A DNA stretch of 64,000 bases, from NCBI GenBank assembly GCA_020632635.1, contig JACKFE010000001.1:1-64000 (forward strand). The letters are read 5' to 3'. Below are positions 27,936-36,412 of the stretch, in pieces; position 1 is the first letter of the stretch, and every line of letters starts with the position of its first letter. The notes below the pieces were generated by a model. It searched no databases. It was not told the DNA's origin and saw only the letters and a list, made by a program, of their open reading frames with translations. The translations under genes and the position numbers were made by a program. The DNA is from Nitrospiraceae bacterium (GTDB taxonomy: Bacteria; Nitrospirota; Nitrospiria; Nitrospirales; UBA8639).

Positions 27936-28252
27936 AACGCATCACTCCTCATAAATTAAGTAGAGACAAAGTCCCTTCATAGTAGCATCGCCTCAAAACT
28001 ACGGGCAAGGTAAGAAGAACCCTTCCCATTGACTCGTTTACTCTAAGCCCATGAAGCCGTTACAGACGAGCATGGCATGCCTCTCTTGAGACTATGAGGG
28101 GAGTCCATTGGCACTCCACGGCATGGCCTACTTTCTGCATTATCAGCTGACTCATGTGGGCATTTCACTGCCGAATTTTCGGTTGAAAAAATTCAGATAA
28201 TCCTATCGTCAAGTATCGACTTGTGAGTAACCTCTTCGAAAGGAAGCGTGCC
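27936..28252. other. Divergent intergenic region
   Basis: 317 bp between the thioredoxin-like gene and a divergent small coiled-coil gene. It should contain both promoters. No clear promoter, operator or RNA element was recognised. Confidence 0.45.
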
Positions 28253-28516
28253 ATGGGAATGCTCAAAAATGACCTTGAAAACCTGATTGCCACCCTGAAA
28301 CAACAGCGAGATGAACTCAGTTTGAAGATACATTTGGCCAAAGCCGATGTTCGAGATGAATGGCATACACTTGAAAATCATTGGCAGGAAATTCGGGCGA
28401 AATACGATGCCACTCGCAAAGACGCAACTCAAACCGTTGAAGGAGTGGCGTCAGCTCTAGAGCTGGCCGTAGAAGAAATCAAACGAGGCTATGAGCGGAT
28501 TCGACGATCGTTGTAA
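28253..28516 (+). CDS. Small coiled-coil protein, function unknown
   Basis: 87 residues, almost entirely charged amphipathic helix (LENLIATLKQQRDELSLKIH), with no signal sequence or membrane segment. ATG 28253 has AAAGGAAG 7-8 bases upstream; a GTG 30 bases earlier is less likely. The composition resembles stress-associated helical proteins, but no family was recognised. Confidence 0.65.
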   Translation: MGMLKNDLENLIATLKQQRDELSLKIHLAKADVRDEWHTLENHWQEIRAKYDATRKDATQTVEGVASALELAVEEIKRGYERIRRSL

Positions 28517-28946
28517 CCAGACATATCCAGAATGTTGACTTGAACACGATTCTGTCAAAGCGTTTCCTGTTGTCTTTTTGGTTTTGATACTCTTGGTGAT
28601 CTGATCAATTCCAAGACCTTTTACGTGAGACCGGAGATGGGGAAACTCATGAGTGTTCCACTTTGGTTTTTTTCGGGAAATGCATGCAGCACGTATTGGA
28701 TAACATCCTGCGACTCTGTGGAATTCTGGGACTTATCGCAATATTTCTTCTGTAGCAAGAAAGGGCAGTCTTTGCGAAGAACCTACGCTTCTCCCCCCGC
28801 CAGGGCTATCCAACACCTTCATTTTCCATCCCTTTTCTTCGTCTGATCGATCGAATGGTCGACGAACAATCCAGGGCACAAAACTTGTTTTCTTTTTTGA
28901 TATTTCCATTCACTTCTTACCGGCACAAGAGAAAGGGAGTCAGGCT
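28517..28946. other. Intergenic region without a supported gene
   Basis: 430 bp. A 73-codon open frame at 28625-28846 has no ribosome site and a composition unlike the neighbouring proteins, so it is not called. A GAAAGGGAG site near the right end serves the gene starting at 28947. Confidence 0.45.
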
Positions 28947-29537
28947 ATGACTATGAGAGGAGGACGACGTTATTCCACTCAATCTTATAAGAAAAAAGAA
29001 CTGACCGGAGATGATCCTTATTCCATGAAACAAGCCCCTCCAGGGCTCTTGGAATGTCCGGAATGTCACGCGATATACTTCCGGAAGCGCTGGAGCGTTT
29101 CCAAGTCTCCTTCAAGTTCACTGCGCAGTTCGTCAAAACGCGTCGGGGGTGTTCCCAAAAAGTCCACGAAAGAAGTCTTGCCCCCTCAAAGCTTTATTTG
29201 TCCGGCTTGCCGAAAACTTCGGGATGGCTATGCGGAAGGATTTTTGACCATTCATTGGCCAGACTGGGGCACCCACAAAGCCGAGGTGTTGGGTCTCATC
29301 CATAATGAAGAAAAGCGGGCCTCACGAAATAACCCTTTAGAACGGATTATGACCATCCGGACCCGCCCTGACGGTGCCGACCTTGAAACAACGACCGAGC
29401 ATTTTGCGCAAAGCTTGGGCAAACATTTACATAAGGCCTTTAAAGGGAAGATTTCCTACCAATGGTCCCATAAGGACAAAATGGCTCGCATCGAATGGGA
29501 AGCGCCGCAAAAAAAGAAACCAATTCAGACTCGCTAG
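28947..29537 (+). CDS. BCAM0308-family zinc-binding protein
   Basis: 196 residues. A CPEC pair near residue 37 and a CPAC pair near 85 flank a Ser/Lys-rich insertion, giving a split zinc ribbon. The C-terminal part (NPLERIMTIRTRPDGADLETTTEHFAQSLGK, read in pieces) has the layout I know from the BCAM0308 family, whose role is not established. ATG 28947 follows a GAAAGGGAG site. It heads a plus-strand group with two cytochrome genes. Confidence 0.7.
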   Translation: MTMRGGRRYSTQSYKKKELTGDDPYSMKQAPPGLLECPECHAIYFRKRWSVSKSPSSSLRSSSKRVGGVPKKSTKEVLPPQSFICPACRKLRDGYAEGFLTIHWPDWGTHKAEVLGLIHNEEKRASRNNPLERIMTIRTRPDGADLETTTEHFAQSLGKHLHKAFKGKISYQWSHKDKMARIEWEAPQKKKPIQTR

Positions 29538-29632
29538 TTTCCCACCTAACACGATACACGAATTCGTGCGACAAAAAAGGAAAGGATGCTAAGAGAGTCG
29601 ATCACCCAACCGGAAAAAGGAAATGGCCAATT

Positions 29633-29998
29633 ATGACATTATCCCCTCTGTTCTATAGTCTGCTCGTTCTTGCCACGCTGAGCCTCCCAGTGCACGCTCA
29701 GGAACCTCCCGTGAACGCGGAGAGGGGGAAAGAACTTTTTACCCTCCATTGTGCGAGATGCCATGGAATGCAGGGCCACGGGGACGGACCGGATGCCGGC
29801 ACATTGATCGTGCCTCCCACCAACTTTCATCGGGCGGAATCTCGAGTTAAATCAGACATGGACCTGCGTAGTGCCATTATTTGGGGGCTGGCATTCAGCC
29901 CCATGCACGGGTGGTGGGATACCATCAGCGTTCAAGATATCCGGTTAATCACGGCCTACATCAGACAGTTGGCACCCTATACTCCATCCAGCCCGTAA
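29633..29998 (+). CDS. Secreted mono-haem cytochrome c
   Basis: 121 residues. A signal peptide (LFYSLLVLATLSLPVHA) precedes a class I cytochrome c fold with haem motif CARCH, followed by GHGDGPDAGTL and a C-terminal AYIRQLAP helix. The likely axial Met lies in SPMHGWWD, a motif shared with the cytochrome at 51928-52296 and absent from the next gene. It probably works in the periplasm as an electron carrier. I chose ATG 29633 because the signal peptide begins there. Confidence 0.87.
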   Translation: MTLSPLFYSLLVLATLSLPVHAQEPPVNAERGKELFTLHCARCHGMQGHGDGPDAGTLIVPPTNFHRAESRVKSDMDLRSAIIWGLAFSPMHGWWDTISVQDIRLITAYIRQLAPYTPSSP

Positions 29999-30024
29999 TT
30001 TCGAGGAAAGGGAGACATTCCTCT

Positions 30025-30390
30025 TTGTTCAAACTCGTGACAACTGCCGCCTCACCGTTTTCCTGGGTTCTGCTGATACTCGCTATCAGCCTGCCCCTGG
30101 TCGGGCCTGGCCTGGCCAGCAATCTCTCGGCTGAATCTGGGAAATCCCTTTTTCAGAAATACTGTCAGGAATGCCATGGACCGCACCAAGACGGCAGGGG
30201 GAACCTGGCTCCCGAGCTTGAACGGGAACCAGCCAACTTACGATCTGATTGGACGCAATCCAAAACAGACGATGAGCTTTTTGCAATCATCAAACAGGGA
30301 GGCGGCGTCGAAATGCACGGATGGGCCGATACGTTCACCGATCAAGACATTCACGCCATTGTGGATTATCTTCGGAAGACTCCCTTCTAA
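30025..30390 (+). CDS. Secreted mono-haem cytochrome c
   Basis: 121 residues counted from TTG 30025, which follows a GGAAAGGGAGA site by about 10 bases; the ORF extends further 5' but that part overlaps the previous cytochrome out of frame. A signal peptide (VLLILAISLPLVGPGLA) is followed by haem motif CQECH and GRGNLAPEL. The axial Met is probably in VEMHGWAD. It starts 26 bp after the preceding cytochrome gene, so the two are likely cotranscribed. Confidence 0.8.
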   Translation: MFKLVTTAASPFSWVLLILAISLPLVGPGLASNLSAESGKSLFQKYCQECHGPHQDGRGNLAPELEREPANLRSDWTQSKTDDELFAIIKQGGGVEMHGWADTFTDQDIHAIVDYLRKTPF

Positions 30391-30476
30391 TAGCAACCCT
30401 TTTTCTCTTCATGTGCGCCGATCGCGAGCCAGCTCTGCCAGACCGTCTGGATACGGGTTCGCTATTCTTCCACGAC

Positions 30477-30866
30477 CTAGGCAGGATCTTTCAAAGAGCT
30501 CGTTCCCAAATATCTAATATATTTCAAAATTTCCTGCACTTCTTCTTCCGATAGTGCATATTTCCAGGTTCCCATGGCCGTGTTGGGATGCCCATTCCGA
30601 ATCGTCTCCAATAAGACTTCGTCCGTCTTGTGCTGCGTGTCAGCCGCTTTCAAGTCGGTTGGAGGCGGTTCAAACAAGGCATAGCCATCACCCCTTCCCG
30701 CTTTTCCATGACAAACCGCACATAATCGCTGATAGAGACCTCTCCCCTTTTCCAATGATCCATCCTGTCCATGGACCTGAAAATGAAACATTCCTCCGAA
30801 GATAAGGTTAACCAACAGGATGCTCCATGCCCGTTTTCTGATCACCCGACCAATCGTTACCATCAT
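30477..30866 (-). CDS. Secreted mono-haem cytochrome c
   Basis: 129 residues from ATG 30866, which is followed at once by a second ATG; GGGAG lies 6 to 9 bases upstream. A signal/anchor segment (AWSILLVNLIFGGMFHF) precedes haem motif CAVCH and GRGDGYALFEPPPTDL. The axial Met is probably in NTAMGTWKYAL. It is convergent with the pair of plus-strand cytochromes, making a three-cytochrome cluster. Confidence 0.85.
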   Translation of the reverse strand: MMVTIGRVIRKRAWSILLVNLIFGGMFHFQVHGQDGSLEKGRGLYQRLCAVCHGKAGRGDGYALFEPPPTDLKAADTQHKTDEVLLETIRNGHPNTAMGTWKYALSEEEVQEILKYIRYLGTSSLKDPA

Positions 30867-31047
30867 TCCGATCTCCCTTCTCTCATGAGCTTGATCCGCC
30901 ACATTCCGATTAAACAACGCATTGGTAAGTTCGTCGTCAAGACTGGCCCAATAGAAATGCCCTTCATTTCCACCAAAAATCAGCATGCTTAACAACGCTT
31001 GAGAATGAAGACTCTCGGGAGATTCAAACCCGGCATGACTATCAAAG

Positions 31048-31707
31048 TTAGGTGACAGGTGTATGTTGCAAACCCCGAAAGGCCGCTAAACACTCTCCGG
31101 TCACGGCAGAACCTGCCTGGAAATGACGGGCAATCAATGGCGCCCAAGGGCTCAATCCGTTGGACAAAGGATCGCGAAGCGGCTGCCAAACCGCATCGCC
31201 AAAATTGGCATGCTCGCACACACTGGTGGCGGCCAACTCAAATGGCATATTGTCGAACAAGACGGCATCCTCGTGGTACAACGCCCCAATTAGGCCAGCC
31301 AGTCCCCCACCCAATGGATGCCCGGTCAAGGTGGCTGACTCTGCGAGCGGATCACTAATTTGGGTTCCGGTCACCGCCTGATAAAATTCCGCTGCCAATC
31401 GCCCCTGTTCAGCATAAGGAGAACCAACACCAAGCCCGTACCCATTCCAAACATCACTGCCTCCAGCAATGTCATCGGCCCAGAGGCCGGGGTTATCTGT
31501 TCCTCGGTACGAAATGATGCTGTCGTCATTCCATTGATACGCCACCGCGTAGAAGCCCGCGGATTGAGAGGCCGCCGGAAGTAGTTCCTCACTGCCTATG
31601 CTTGCCGTTCCAATATTGCTGCCGCTGAGTAAGATACCTGGATTGTACTCTCGGTCATAAGAATCCATTGCCAGAATGGCGTACATGAGTTCTTGTGAAA
31701 TACTCAT
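31048..31707 (-). CDS. Lipase-like alpha/beta hydrolase with its nucleophile Ser replaced by Pro (probably inactive or decaying)
   Basis: 219 residues resembling the N-terminal lipase (class 3-like) domain of exported, often RTX-type, proteins: AILAMDSYDREYNPGI, then ISYRGTDNPG. Where the nucleophile elbow GHSLGGG is expected it reads GHPLGGG. The codon is CCA, one base away from the Ser codon TCA, so the catalytic serine is gone. No signal peptide is present, as expected if export were type I, but the C-terminal repeat region of such proteins is missing: the frame stops shortly after VTGECLAAFRG. It follows the anchored-protein gene by 45 bp. A truncated paralogue lies at 32682-32891. Confidence 0.7.
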   Translation of the reverse strand: MSISQELMYAILAMDSYDREYNPGILLSGSNIGTASIGSEELLPAASQSAGFYAVAYQWNDDSIISYRGTDNPGLWADDIAGGSDVWNGYGLGVGSPYAEQGRLAAEFYQAVTGTQISDPLAESATLTGHPLGGGLAGLIGALYHEDAVLFDNMPFELAATSVCEHANFGDAVWQPLRDPLSNGLSPWAPLIARHFQAGSAVTGECLAAFRGLQHTPVT

Positions 31708-31752
31708 TTCACTTTCTCCTTTTACCTTTGACGTATTTCTGAAACGAATCTT

Positions 31753-32481
31753 TCAATGACTTTTCATAATAAACTTGGTGATGCCAATGGTCTCGTAACC
31801 CCGTGGACTGTTATTAGGCGCATGAAAAGGAGGAGGATCTCGTCGATCCGTTCCTTGTGCCAGCCACCACCCCAACACCTGCTCAATCTTCCCCTCTGTC
31901 ACGGGCTCGTCGGTGATTTCCAGCGTGATCCGTTTGAGGGAGACGCCCGGCCCGAGCGTGGCCGCCAGATTCTCCGGATCGACCTTCTTGACGGTCGTCG
32001 GATCGGTGAGATCCGTGAAGGTCACCAAGAGGGGATACTGCTTCGGATCGATCACGCGGGTCTCCCGCAAACGTGACAATGCCCCGGCCCATCGTTCGCC
32101 TGGCGCATGGACCGCCTCAATGATGCGGTCTTTAAACACATCCCGGGCCAAAAAGGCATTGTAGGTAAGTAAGGCAAAGAGATAGCGGTGGGCAGGCAAC
32201 GCCACCACGACGGCTTCCCCCTCCAGCTCCAGATTGCGTACCCCGTGTACCATCGGAATTTCCGGATGACCGAACACGTTCATTTCCACCACGCTTGATC
32301 CAGCATACCGTTGATCGCCTACCTCCACTTCCACGGTCATCTTCTGATGCCACGAATGCGACGCGAACCCCAAAAATTCCCACCCCACCAAGAGGGGGGT
32401 AAAGATAAGACAGAGGAGGAGCCATCCTCCTCTGCGATAAAAGCTTTGTCCACATATCCGTTCACGACCAGGCCACTTCAT
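31753..32481 (-). CDS. Membrane-anchored protein, unknown family, cassette copy 1
   Basis: 242 residues. One N-terminal hydrophobic segment (WLLLCLIFTPLLVGWEFLGF) is followed by a soluble domain beginning SWHQKMTVEVEVGD. It is a paralogue of the protein at 32888-33595. Both share WHQKMT, PLLVTFTDLTDPTTVK and EITDEPVTEGKIEQVLGWW, and about 170 bp of DNA near the 3' end is almost identical. Each precedes a lipase-like gene, so an immunity-like or chaperone role towards the lipase is possible, but that is inference. The last 30 residues differ between copies. Confidence 0.6.
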   Translation of the reverse strand: MKWPGRERICGQSFYRRGGWLLLCLIFTPLLVGWEFLGFASHSWHQKMTVEVEVGDQRYAGSSVVEMNVFGHPEIPMVHGVRNLELEGEAVVVALPAHRYLFALLTYNAFLARDVFKDRIIEAVHAPGERWAGALSRLRETRVIDPKQYPLLVTFTDLTDPTTVKKVDPENLAATLGPGVSLKRITLEITDEPVTEGKIEQVLGWWLAQGTDRRDPPPFHAPNNSPRGYETIGITKFIMKSH

Positions 32482-32565
32482 ATTTATCCTCCGTGTACCG
32501 TCCTTGGCGCACGTCTTTCGATCCTTTTTCTGTCAAATCTGTCTCTCACATGCAATCCCAACACC

Positions 32566-32715
32566 TCAAGAACGCGTCGATTGAGCTGGAGCAGAATCAG
32601 CCTTCGGCTTCTGAGGTTCCACGGTCATCCCAAACCGCTTCTATGTGTTGTCTTTGAACACCGACGCTTTCAGTTTCTTCACTAAGGCCCGCGCCACGGC
32701 CTTCGGCGCCGGGAC
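32566..32715 (-). pseudogene. Fragment of a degraded gene (possibly C-terminal end of an HlyC-like acyltransferase)
   Basis: One minus-strand frame reads VPAPKAVARALVKK, LKASVFKDNT, then a TAG, and continues in the same frame with KRFGMTVEPQKPKAD to a TGA at 32566-32568. The protein-like quality of both parts suggests a real gene interrupted by a stop. The KKLKASVFKDN stretch is reminiscent of the last helix of toxin-activating lysine acyltransferases, but this is a weak resemblance. It overlaps the end of the truncated lipase frame. Confidence 0.35.
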
Positions 32716-32891
32716 GCCATGATCGTGTCGCCATTCCATGCATACGCCACCGTGTAGAAGCTAGAGCGATTAGAAATAGTGGCAGTGCCAATTTGCGTTC
32801 CAACCGTATCACTTAAATCAGCAATACCAGGGTTATACCCTCGGTTGTAGGCATCCATGGCCAGAATGGCAAGAAATAGATCATTCGTCAT
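32682..32891 (-). pseudogene. Truncated lipase-like gene, cassette copy 2
   Basis: 69 codons. The first ~58 match the start of the neighbouring lipase-like protein (FLAILAMDAYNRGYNPGI, FYTVAYAWNGDTI) and then break into unrelated residues before the RGTD block. The nucleophile elbow and all later parts are missing. ATG 32891 overlaps the stop of the anchored-protein gene (ATGA), preserving the original coupling. Confidence 0.75.
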
Positions 32892-33595
32892 GTGCAGTCT
32901 CCTATCCTAAAAGATCCAGTACCTAAATTATTGGAAAGTTCGTTGTCAGAAATGGCAATACTGGTGCTTCCATTTAATCTGGCGCGCTTCTTTCGAAGAT
33001 CACACCACCACCCCAACACCTGCTCAATCTTCCCCTCCGTCACCGGCTCGTCGGTGATTTCCAGCGTGAGGCGTTTGAGGGACACCCCCGGCCCAAACGT
33101 GGCCGCCAGGTTCTCGGGATCCACCACCTTGACCGTCGTCGGATCGGTGAGATCCGTGAAGGTCACCAAGAGGGGATACTGCGACTCGGGAATCTCCGTC
33201 TTGAAGCGTGATGTCGATAAGACGGCAAAGCGCTCAATGCCGCGTTGGGGCAGGCGGTCCTCAAAAATATTCACGGCATTGGTCTGTGGCCCACTATTCG
33301 AAGGGCCGCCCCCCAATAAGGCAAACAGGTACCGGTTGCCTGGCAGTTCCACGTACGCGGCCTCCCCCGTCGCCCCAAATTGTAACGGGTACCCCAACTG
33401 TTTCGTGAGCGGCTCGCTTTCTTGGACAGTCACCTTGACGACACTTGCCCCGGTGTAGAGCTGGCCATTAACCTCCACCTCGATCGTCATCTTTTGATGC
33501 CAGGTATACTGCGCCAAACCAACGTAGCAGTACGCTAACGTTCCTCCGACGACTATCAGTCCACCGATAAGCAAGATTTTAAGAATTTTCATCAC
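32888..33595 (-). CDS. Membrane-anchored protein, unknown family, cassette copy 2
   Basis: 235 residues. An N-terminal hydrophobic helix (ILKILLIGGLIVVGGTLAYC) is followed by a soluble domain that starts YTWHQKMTIEVEVNG, with the same central and C-terminal blocks as the copy at 31753-32481. The tail after LGWWCDL is unrelated to copy 1. The stop overlaps the start of the truncated lipase gene, so production of the two was coupled. No family name was recognised. Confidence 0.62.
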   Translation of the reverse strand: MMKILKILLIGGLIVVGGTLAYCYVGLAQYTWHQKMTIEVEVNGQLYTGASVVKVTVQESEPLTKQLGYPLQFGATGEAAYVELPGNRYLFALLGGGPSNSGPQTNAVNIFEDRLPQRGIERFAVLSTSRFKTEIPESQYPLLVTFTDLTDPTTVKVVDPENLAATFGPGVSLKRLTLEITDEPVTEGKIEQVLGWWCDLRKKRARLNGSTSIAISDNELSNNLGTGSFRIGDCT

Positions 33596-33806
33596 GCTGA
33601 TTTATTTTCCCTTAAACGGACACCAGCCCGAATCAGCAATAGAAGAATAACTCGTTTCCTTCCAAACCCCCTTCTTCTTCGAATCATGATTTCTTGCTTA
33701 CTCTCCATACTGGAGCATCTTCAAACAATCTGTTCGCTTTTCAAAGTTCAGCGCCCCATGGTCGATTGTCCTTCGGATTCCTTGGTTGAGGTCTGCATTC
33801 TAGCAT

Positions 33807-34197
33807 TCATCTGAACCATTTCAATTCCGCGAGACTCATGTGCTTATACACCGGCAAGACACTCAGTAGCGCCACGATCTCCCCGAACGTGGCCGTGACA
33901 ATCCCGACTTGCTGCACGGGATTCGTATTGGAAACAGCGCTTCCTTTTTGTGACTCGACTCGCAAGGGGGTCCTGTTGCGGCCCTGCGGATGCCTGCGTT
34001 CGGGCGCTTCCACCGTTGGCCTCCACTGAGGCCTTTATGGCGGCAGCTGTTACCTTACCGAGACTCTCTAAAGGATCCAAAGATATAAATTGCGCTGTAA
34101 CGGTACAGCCTATCGAGGAGGAAAGCCCAGAATAAATAGATGGCGATATAAAAATGTCCTGATTCACAGCGTATTCGCGTACAAGGCGAAATTTCAT
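33807..34197 (-). pseudogene. Frameshifted, truncated HlyC-like toxin acyltransferase (tentative)
   Basis: Two overlapping minus-strand frames join into one plausible protein: the first gives LDPLESLGKVTAAAIKAS and QQDPLASRV. After a shift near 33960 the second gives ESQKGSAVSNTN, ATFGEIVALLSVLPVYKHMS and LAELKWFR, followed by a stop. The latter block resembles the start of the toxin-activating lysine acyltransferase (HlyC/RtxC) family, where a GE-W-L-S-P-H-R-pattern leads to LADLEWLV-like sequence. Everything after that block is missing. Its position beside lipase-like genes would fit an RTX-type toxin locus that has decayed. Confidence 0.45.
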
Positions 34198-35813
34198 TGC
34201 TTAACGGAAAATATAATCGTCCGACTGCCTCCAGCGGCTCCGCTTCCCTCACCTTCTGCAAATGGGGTGGCGGTGAGGGTATGGCTACCCGTCGTGAGGT
34301 TAAAGGGGTGATAATCCCCGACTGGATTATCTCCGGCGAGAGCGTAGGGAGCCACATTTTCCGTTTGAATGGCTGTTGTGTCATCGTAGTCAAAAACCAC
34401 GCTTCCAACAGGTGCCCCGGCAAGATCAGCCCGAATGGACAACTCGGGTGGAAGCTCCGAGAGCACTAACGTGTCTCCATGCAGAAGCTGACGAATATCG
34501 GTATTCGTGTCGGCATTGACGAGAGTCAAGCCTACGACAAAGGTATTGGCGCTTGTGACTTCGACAGCACCCATGTCGCATCGGCCTGTCCCCTGCGGTC
34601 TCGGCACCCCTCGCTGGTCTCGAACCTCGCAACCGTCTACAGCCGGAGGAGGAAACTGATAACCGGCCTCCAACACCGGGCTATTTCCTGACGGAAGATG
34701 AGTTTGCGTCGGACCTCCATTGGCGGTGGTTAATGGCCCGATGAGTGGATCGATATTCAACAGGAATGTGGACAGGTGTGATGGAATGGTACATTCGGTG
34801 GTGTCGCCTATGAGATTGTACTTGCTATCTCCGCTTAACTCTCCCACACAATCATTGGGTCCGATTCCGCCGTGATTCCCGGCAATAATACTGTTCTTTA
34901 CCACGGTGATTTTGCCATTGCCGATTTGGATGCCACCACCACGGTTGGCTCCCGCCTCATTTCCGGCACCCGTGTTGTTTGTGAGGGTCACGTTATTCAG
35001 GACGGCAAACCCGCCCTGATAAATTCCACCAGTCCCTGCTTCTGGCGAATGAGCAAGATTCCCACTGACCGTTGTATTTCGAAGATTCATCTCACCATCG
35101 TTCCTGATTCCTCCGGCCCGATTCGAATCGTTATTCGCTATCGTCGAGTCATACACCCACAGTTCACCTCCGTTCCATATGCCACCGCCAAACGCACCCG
35201 TGGCGAAATTGTCGATGATCGCGCTCCTATGGATTCGGACCGTCGCTCCATTATTAACAGACAGACCGCCTCCACCCGTAAAGGCTTCGTTCTGTCGAAT
35301 GACGATCTCATGAAATTCGGAAGTGCCCGCATCGATTTGAATTCCTCCCCCGACCTGACTGTTACCGCCTTGCACCGTCAAGTTATTGAGCTCGAGACCT
35401 TCGCTTTGGACATGGAACACCATCCCGCTACCTTGACCGTCGATGATCGTATTGGAAGCGCCGGAACCTTGAATCTTAACTCCGTCGGTGATGGGAAGGG
35501 ACCCTCCACCCGCGAGCGTCAATTGATACAGTCCGTTGGGGACTTCAACGGTATCCGGCCATATTGAGGCGTTGGATTCCATGACCGCAGCGCGGAGGGT
35601 GCAAAGACCGTCCGGTGGCGCTCCCGCCTCACTCTCAAGTGAAACGGCCCGCTCGCATTTGCTATCGCCAGGGTTGGCATCAGGAGCATCTGCCAGACTA
35701 TCCACGCGATACGTCATGCAGGCGCTAAACAGGAATGGCAGGAGCCCCGCCAACAAAGGGAGCAGGCGCTCCCAACGCAGTCTTGCTCGGTTCGAAGGAG
35801 TGTTCGGTCTCAT
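34194..35813 (-). CDS. Lipoprotein with right-handed beta-helix (CSLREA / choice-of-anchor type)
   Basis: 539 residues from ATG 35813, which has TTGGAGG 6 bases upstream. A signal peptide ends in the lipobox LFSAC. It is followed by a CSLREA-like opening (LCTLRAAVMESNA) and repeated Asn/Gly-rich beta-helix coils (GGGIQIDAG, GGGLSVNNG, GGGIWNGG, AGGIRNDG and so on), then a DMGAVEV block typical of the end of such helices and a beta-sandwich tail. This suggests an outer-surface structural or binding protein. It overlaps the 5' end of the acyltransferase remnant by 4 bases. Confidence 0.8.
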   Translation of the reverse strand: MRPNTPSNRARLRWERLLPLLAGLLPFLFSACMTYRVDSLADAPDANPGDSKCERAVSLESEAGAPPDGLCTLRAAVMESNASIWPDTVEVPNGLYQLTLAGGGSLPITDGVKIQGSGASNTIIDGQGSGMVFHVQSEGLELNNLTVQGGNSQVGGGIQIDAGTSEFHEIVIRQNEAFTGGGGLSVNNGATVRIHRSAIIDNFATGAFGGGIWNGGELWVYDSTIANNDSNRAGGIRNDGEMNLRNTTVSGNLAHSPEAGTGGIYQGGFAVLNNVTLTNNTGAGNEAGANRGGGIQIGNGKITVVKNSIIAGNHGGIGPNDCVGELSGDSKYNLIGDTTECTIPSHLSTFLLNIDPLIGPLTTANGGPTQTHLPSGNSPVLEAGYQFPPPAVDGCEVRDQRGVPRPQGTGRCDMGAVEVTSANTFVVGLTLVNADTNTDIRQLLHGDTLVLSELPPELSIRADLAGAPVGSVVFDYDDTTAIQTENVAPYALAGDNPVGDYHPFNLTTGSHTLTATPFAEGEGSGAAGGSRTIIFSVKQ

Positions 35814-36412
35814 GGAAAACCTCCAAGGAAAAGTCTGATGGCCTGGCATGAAAGAGGAATATTTTATTGCCAAAGAGAAATCAGCAAATCCTATACCGTT
35901 AGTTCATGCTCAAAAAAGATATGATTTGTTCTGGAGTTAGGGCAGAAACCATACAGCATAATTGTGGTGATGTATCTAAAAAGATAACTCTGCGTATCAT
36001 TCTCTCTGCGGAACCGACTCTTGTAATTGTCTTGGTGATTGAGCAGACTCACGACCCAGATAGAATGGACCTTGAATTAGACGTTCCCAGGGATCTCTCA
36101 TGATGTATACATCGACTCATGCGAATCCGACAGGCAAATGAAGGGGGGAAATTACTGGCTGATGACGATATCAATTAAGTAAGGGCTTCTCTTTTCGTCC
36201 CATGCAGGAGAAGAGCCTACGGCACTGCAACCGGCAGAGGAGCGGCGGGCCTTCATTGGATGCAGGACTCATGCACAAAGTCCTCGTGCTGCTAACCCCC
36301 TCTAACTTGTCGGATGACCAAAGAGGGTATCAGTCCAGGACCGACTTTCCTTTTTGTGTTGCTTCATGCCTGTGATATTAGGAACGGTTAGGGCATTAAC
36401 CAATGCGGAATG
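35814..36412. other. Intergenic region without a supported gene
   Basis: 599 bp, AT-rich near 35.85-35.95 kb. A 65-codon plus-strand frame at 35906-36103 has no good ribosome site or recognisable family. A weak CCCTCT/AGAGGG inverted repeat (36298-36330) is the only structure seen. Nothing else was supported. Confidence 0.45.

Noticed and set aside
28108..28125. TTGGCAC-like sigma-54 promoter upstream of the coiled-coil gene
   Set aside because: The spacing between GG and GC is 9 rather than 10 bases and the TTGC element is poor.
28625..28846. 73-codon plus-strand frame
   Set aside because: Composition rich in Ser/Cys/Trp without pattern, no ribosome site; left as intergenic.
36187..36221. 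Imperfect GGCTTCTC/GAGAAGAGCC hairpin
   Set aside because: Bulged stem without U-tract, not near a gene end.
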